Below are positions 59,222 to 64,000 of a stretch of DNA of 64,000 nt, piece after piece. How positions within the stretch are numbered: the first letter of the stretch is position 1; each line of letters starts with the position of its first letter. This stretch comes from Arachis hypogaea (Eukaryota > Streptophyta > Magnoliopsida > Fabales > Fabaceae), in NCBI RefSeq assembly GCF_003086295.3, contig NC_092043.1, positions 51,302,598 through 51,366,597 on the forward strand, in the 5' to 3' direction. The notes below the pieces were generated by a model. The model was given only the letters and a program-made list of their open reading frames with translations, did no database searches and was not told where the DNA came from. Position numbers and translations under genes: made by a program.

Positions 59222-60002
59222 TTTAGCCATAGCACCAAGCTGGGTTTTGCATCAATAATTAGAAAATGAAGGGTTTGGATGGGAGGCTTGTAATTTTTTA
59301 GTTAAAATTGAGCTCCCTCTTTTAGGCGATAGCAATTCTTTTTTATTCCTCAAGTTCAGTTGAGGACAAAAAGGCAACAGGGATCGGAGTGGATCTCACT
59401 TCTGTCAATTAATAACAATGATATTGAAGATAATCTTGAGCTCTTATTCCGTTTAGCTACATTTTTAGTTTAATTAGTTTCTGTCAATTATGTGATCCAT
59501 ATGTACATAAGCATAATATATAAATTTTGGCATTATTTTTCCTTTTATTTTAATATTAATATTAAAAGGTGTATCTATACCTAGTACCTAGTTCTAGTTG
59601 TCCTGCCTGATTTAATAATATCGAAACACATGATAATATTAATGATACAAAGAGTGACAGATCCATGAAAAGAAGTTTTCACATCACCAATTTTACTTGA
59701 AGGTATGAAAATTTTGGAATCTTATCACCATTAAAATAAAAATGAAAGGAAAGGGATAGAGGAGGCCCCACAATGTTGCGTCTCCCGTGGCATTGAATTG
59801 GATAGTAAAGAATCCTACTCAGCGTGGGGCCCATGAAAATGAGTAAAACCTAATATGGACATGGACATGTGCTGCCGCTAGCCCATTGGAATTTGGAAGC
59901 ACTGCACGCTGTTTCAGTTAGCCGCAATATCTACTAAGCGCTGACTCACTTCCCACTCCTAGCTGATACAACTTATAACAAAAGACATTTACATGATACA
60001 AC
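59222..60002. other. 3' flank of the ACHT gene and intergenic DNA
   Basis: The first 250 bases should be 3' UTR. The remainder shows no gene. Degenerate Copia sequence begins at its right edge. Confidence 0.45.
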
Positions 60003-60840
60003 TTGAGAGCTTTGTTCAACAAACTGAATAAAAGTTGTTATGGCCTCAAGCAGGCTTCTAAAATTATGTTCTACCCTTTATTTTATTTTTTTTTTGGTTT
60101 TGAGAACACCAAATCTGACATTTTTCTATTTATGAAACAAGACCCTACATATGTTATTTATATGTTATATTATGTGGATGATGCAATAATTACAGAGAAT
60201 GATGTTACAAAAATTAATTTAATGATAAAGAAATTAAATACATGTTTACTTTAAAGAATCTTTGTATACTCCATGTTTTTCTTAAGAATAGACGTTCATC
60301 AAAACAAAGAGGGGCAAGTTCACCTATCACAGATTCGATATATTGAAAATCTATTATCAAAAGTTGACATGAATTCAGCTGCCTATGCCAACGCCCATGA
60401 TTTCTTTCTTACAATTGATGTCATTTGGGTCCGAACAGTTTGAGGATTTTTCTTTGTATAGATTAGTTAATGGGTCCTTCAATATATTACTGTTACATGA
60501 CCAGACTTATCTTTTTCTATATGTAAATTGAGGTAATTTATGCATCATCCATTAACTTTTTATTGAAAAGCCTGTCAAAAGAGTTATAAGATATTTATAA
60601 GAAATTAAATATTATGGTATTGTTTTTAATAAATGTACAGATTTTAGATTTTATAGGTTTGTAGATTTGGATTGGACAAAATAGAAAATCTGTCTTAGAA
60701 TTGTGTGTATTGTTTGGTACTAACTTAATTTTATGGCATTGTAGAAAGCAAACCACTATAAGTAAGTCATCAACCGAGGATGAATTTCGAAATCTTGCCT
60801 CCTGTGAAGCTGAAGGGGAGTTCAGTAACGTAGTGACAGG
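60003..60840 (+). pseudogene. Degenerate Ty1/copia reverse transcriptase-RNase H fragment
   Basis: The start encodes LNKSCYGLKQASK and IYMLYYVDDAIIT, the Copia reverse-transcriptase signature with its YVDD box. In another frame it continues LGIDVHQNKEGQVHLSQIRY-like sequence (about 60280-60400). Near 60710-60830 it has FGTNLILWHCRKQTTISKS and then LASCEAE, the Copia RNase H end. There are many stops and frameshifts between these parts. No LTRs are visible, and the fragment ends in unrelated GC-richer sequence after 60840. Confidence 0.85.
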
Positions 60841-61605
60841 AGACGAATTAAGACGGCACGGCGACCCGGAGAGAGAGCGTGATGTCACAGCGATCTTGGT
60901 TGGAGTAGTAGCGCACGTGTTTTTTTAGCACAGGCCTAATTTTTTAAAATTTTACAATCAGATTTTTTAAAACTATTAAGTTAACCACTTGGCTGCATAT
61001 AGAGTTAGTTACCTGTACTTTTTTTATTAAACAGTTATGAAAGTTGTTTCATTTTACATTTTTTACTTCATTTGATTATAGCTTAGGTAGCTTAATTAGT
61101 AGACATTTGTATAGTTAAGTATTGTTTTCTTTTATCAAATTTTTTGTTCATTTTTGAACGAATTTATCCTATGAAAATAATAATTCATAGTTTCATTTCC
61201 ATCATTTTTCTTCCTCTTCTGTACCCTCTATTCCTCCTCTCTCTCTCTCTCTTTCACTACTACTTAACGCTTTGCTCTTTCTATCCACATCCTCTTTTCC
61301 TCTTACCACGACTCTCCTCCTTTCTCCTGCTCGACCTTAGCATCTGCTGCCTTGATCTATATTCAAGTTTCCTCCGCCTTTGCCAAAAGAGATTCTAGCT
61401 TTAGCAAGATTCAATATAGTAAACAGAAGCAATGGAGGGCAAGGACTGAAGAACAGAATGAAAGAAAAACAGAGAAAAAGAAAGAAACTTGTGGCTTAAG
61501 CAATTTGTAAAGTTGAATACTAGAATACAAGAGTAGTAGTCTCACTAGTCACTGATTACAGATATATAGTGAGTAAAATAAAGCTAAATCAGTGAGTGAA
61601 GACTA
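60841..61605. other. Intergenic stretch
   Basis: Includes a CT-rich low-complexity run (about 61205-61330) that gives a hydrophobic open frame by chance. No gene supported. Confidence 0.4.
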
Positions 61606-62470
61606 CTAACAAACTTTAATAAAATATCTAACAGTTCTGAACCACATGGCCTTGGCGAATGGCGACCACACAGCCGACAAGCTCCTTCTGCCACCTCTAT
61701 TCTGCCTACAACCTCTACCTCTTCTGTTCATCATGCCACACTCACCTTGAAAGTCATAAGCAGTAGGTAGTTGTGGCAGATTAGCCATACGAAGCCCTCT
61801 TTGAGGTATCTTAAATCACTTTAACATGTCATCATAGGCAACGAAAAATGATTCTGCCTCTGCAACCTTGAAAGTCCCTAAGCGAGACATCATTTAAGTG
61901 ATGAATATGGTATATTCTTCTGATAGGTCATCCAAGATTGTAGCAATGTGATCTTCTTCTTGGGATTTATAACCAATTGCAAACAAGGAATCAACTAATC
62001 CTTGAATCTTAGACAAGTATTCTTTGACTGAACCAGTCTTTTTCACAAATTTCAACAATGATTTTAGGCTTTGAATGCGAGTAGCTGATGATTCTGAGAA
62101 ACAGTCGTTTAGAATGCGACATACCTCATGAAATCTAGTTCAGTGAATAGTCTTGTTCTTGAGAGAATTTGAAATAAATGCAACCAGCCAAGTAGTTGAA
62201 GTTAGATCATCTAGTCACCTTTCTTTCTAGGTGGTGGTTTCAGATTTTGTTTTCTTTGCTGCATTTTCCTCGAATTATTCTGGAATTTCGGCAGCTGATT
62301 GATGATCTTTGAGGTTGAGGTTCTAAATGATGAGAATCACAAGATGATGCCATGTAGTGAAATTATTGTCAGTGAGTTTTTCAGAAATTGATAGTAGAAT
62401 CTTTTTTTTCACCGATGAATTGAGAGTATGATAGACATGTTGATTATTCAAGACTGTTGCCTCTGGATAC
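61606..62470 (-). pseudogene. Degenerate Ty1/copia gag fragment
   Basis: On the minus strand the order is ISEKLTDNNFTTWHHLV (about 62400-62340), SESSATRIQSLKSLLKFVKK (about 62100-62040), KEYLSKIQGLVDSL, then ATILDDLSEEYTIFIT (about 61945-61900) and RRGRGCRQNRGGR near 61700. These are successive parts of a Copia gag (UBN2-type) protein. Several stops and frameshifts interrupt it. It points opposite to the Copia polymerase fragment at 60003-60840, so the two come from separate insertions or an inversion. Confidence 0.8.
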
Positions 62471-62904
62471 CATAAAGAATAACTTATTAAATTAGCGGTA
62501 ACAATTAAAAAGTAACAATGATAAATAACAAAAATAAGGTAAATGTGAATATAAATGAATAAATGACCATATGTACCCATGAAAGATGAAAACGCTGACA
62601 ATTGTACCCATAGCAGACCGAAACTAATTTTGTACCCATTGAAGATGCAGTCCGTGTGACAAAAATATCCTGCCTTGGTTTGATACCAACTTCGTCCTTA
62701 TACGAACCTACGTGGCACTCCAAATCCCCCAAACCCCTATCTATGTGGATTTGAACGTTACTATAAGGATTAACCCATGAAGTGGAAACCCTAGGGAGTC
62801 ATCTTCCCCAATTCGAACCACACCCCAATAAATGCAATCGACTTCAACCTCATCCAGTGTCAAGTGCACATAAGGAGAGAAGGAATTTTCTCGTGAGCCC
62901 TAGG
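62471..62904. other. 5' flank of the GRF zinc-finger gene
   Basis: The word TGTACCCAT and close variants occur three times at about 62570-62640. The flank looks like part of a repeat family. No gene seen. Confidence 0.4.
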
Positions 62905-63469
62905 ATGTCTTTGCGAAGATTTAACTCTCGTGCAAGTGATGGAACTCGCAGCAATTCTTCGAGTTTGAAAAGGATGAAGGAAAAGATGCTCGACGGCAAA
63001 TGCTTGTGTGGGAGGGATGTTGTGTTGATGGAGTATGGCACAATGACAAACCTAATAGATGGTTCATCAGATGTCCTGGGTGGGCGGTAATGCACACGCG
63101 GTGTTGTTGTTCAGGTTAGAAATCTATTTTTGACATTGTAGTTGACACTTTGGTTCATTTTTTTTGTTCCAAACAAGAGATTGCAAATACTTTGTGTGGG
63201 TGGATGAAATTGAAGAAGGATGGGAGGGCCTAGCAAGAGCTTTAGCAAAAAGAAATTCCGATCAGTCTTATTCAAGGCATGAAGATGGTGTGACTGTCAC
63301 GAGTGGTGTGGAAAATCCACAATCATCCTCAATGATGGCCAGGAAGTTGGAAAAATTTAGGGGTGAAGTTAGGGGAGAACTTAAGAGAATGAGGTTGTTG
63401 CTTTCAACCATTGCATTGGGGGTTGCTTTCTGTTTATTTTGTGAGTTGTATTTGGTTATGAAATTATAA
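62905..63469 (+). pseudogene. GRF-type zinc-finger protein with C-terminal membrane helix, 1-base frameshift
   Basis: Exon 1 from ATG 62905 encodes a Ser/Arg-rich start and the GRF finger beginning CLCGRDVVLMEYGTMTN. One base is missing near 63050, after which the finger continues in the next frame (NRWFIRCPGWAV) to a GTTAG donor at 63115. Exon 2 (63180-63469) joins in phase and supplies DCKYFVWVDEIEE, a Lys/Arg/Glu-rich helix and a final membrane segment (LLLSTIALGVAFCLF). GRF fingers bind nucleic acid or protein, but this finger-helix-membrane arrangement has no known function that I can name. Apart from the single indel it looks well preserved, so a sequencing error is possible. Confidence 0.78.
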
Positions 63470-64000
63470 GATGTGTATGAGTTGGGAACTTTGGTATGAC
63501 ATGCTGCTTAAGTGATTGTAACTTTGATCTTATTAATTCTAATGCATTAACATAGACACGAAATCTTGGATTTCTAATAGCGTTTTGTTTATTTTGTAGT
63601 TGATGCAGCCATGTAAAATGAGGTAAAGTTTATATTGAAACAATGCCTATGTATTGTCACCTGAATCTATCTATTCTTCCTAAGGAAGTAAGTATAACTA
63701 GAACAAGAAACATAGCAACAATATGCTTTTGGTGTCCATTCAAAGCTTTCATCCAAATTCAAAAGAAGGTGCTGTTAAAAGACTGATAAAATAACCATTG
63801 TAAAAAGTGAATTCTGATTCTCAAAAAATAGTAATGACATAAGCCAATGAAGGCAAATTCGGTTGGTCAAAAAACACCCTGAAATCAAGTTTAACTACCT
63901 TATCCTAACCCAGACTATGATAATTACACAATACAAGAGTCTTGAGTTGCTCTTTAATAAACAAAACAATCAAAAGCCAGCAAGAGTTTTTGATGATCAA
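63470..64000. other. 3' flank of the GRF gene
   Basis: AT-rich, no gene visible up to the window end. Confidence 0.4.

Noticed and set aside
61144..61398. 84-codon hydrophobic frame that could be a small membrane protein
   Set aside because: It arises from a CT-rich low-complexity tract, with no promoter context or family.
1..64000. CRISPR arrays, bacterial operons, tRNA or rRNA genes
   Set aside because: This is a plant nuclear sequence with spliced genes and plant transposons. The direct repeats found are microsatellites or element duplications, and no tRNA cloverleaf or rRNA segment was recognised.

Overview
The window looks like a transposon-rich euchromatic segment of a legume chromosome, most likely Arachis (peanut or a wild relative). 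The reasons are a Mutator-type MITE that I remember as the AhMITE1 kind, a GRF zinc-finger/membrane protein of a type I recall as common in peanut, strongly AT-rich intergenic DNA and plant intron/exon structure. The genus is inference; no similarity search was possible.

Layout. (1) 84-6349: a 5'-truncated L1-type LINE on the minus strand. (2) 6556-14500: left copy (copy A) of an old tandem duplication linked to a HAK/KUP potassium-transporter gene. It holds a relic of HAK exon 5 (6718-6790), a hAT element carrying LRR-gene exon pieces (9358-11407), a quinone-reductase pseudogene (about 12290-12700) and a MITE. (3) 14865-18206: an eight-exon HAK5-type transporter gene on the minus strand, complete except for one in-frame TGA. 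(4) 20822-50360: right copy (copy B), inflated by insertions. These are two adjacent Helitrons (20971-28491 and 28494-34761) holding exon fragments of at least three host genes, a foldback element (35046-46055) that itself contains a Tat-type Ty3/gypsy retrotransposon (36173-45582), and several hAT, foldback and MITE insertions. Copy A keeps the uninterrupted sequence for several of these sites, so insertion points can be read base by base.

(5) 51054-59221 is the most gene-like part. It holds an Mpo1/DUF962-family gene (minus), a PnsB5-like chloroplast NDH-complex subunit gene (plus) and a chloroplast atypical thioredoxin (ACHT) gene (plus). All three have clean exon phases, and a MULE with an 11-bp target duplication lies between the first two. 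(6) 60003-63469: degenerate Copia pieces on both strands and a GRF zinc-finger gene with a 1-base frame break.

Two of the intact genes (PnsB5-like and ACHT) act in the chloroplast, around cyclic electron flow and redox signalling. The rest of the window mainly records repeated transposon insertion, gene-fragment capture and decay. The in-frame stops whose original residue can be inferred (HAK, LINE ORF2, gypsy pol and antisense ORF, captured F-box/LRR fragment) each fit one C-to-T or G-to-A transition. The eight base differences between the two gypsy LTRs are also all transitions.
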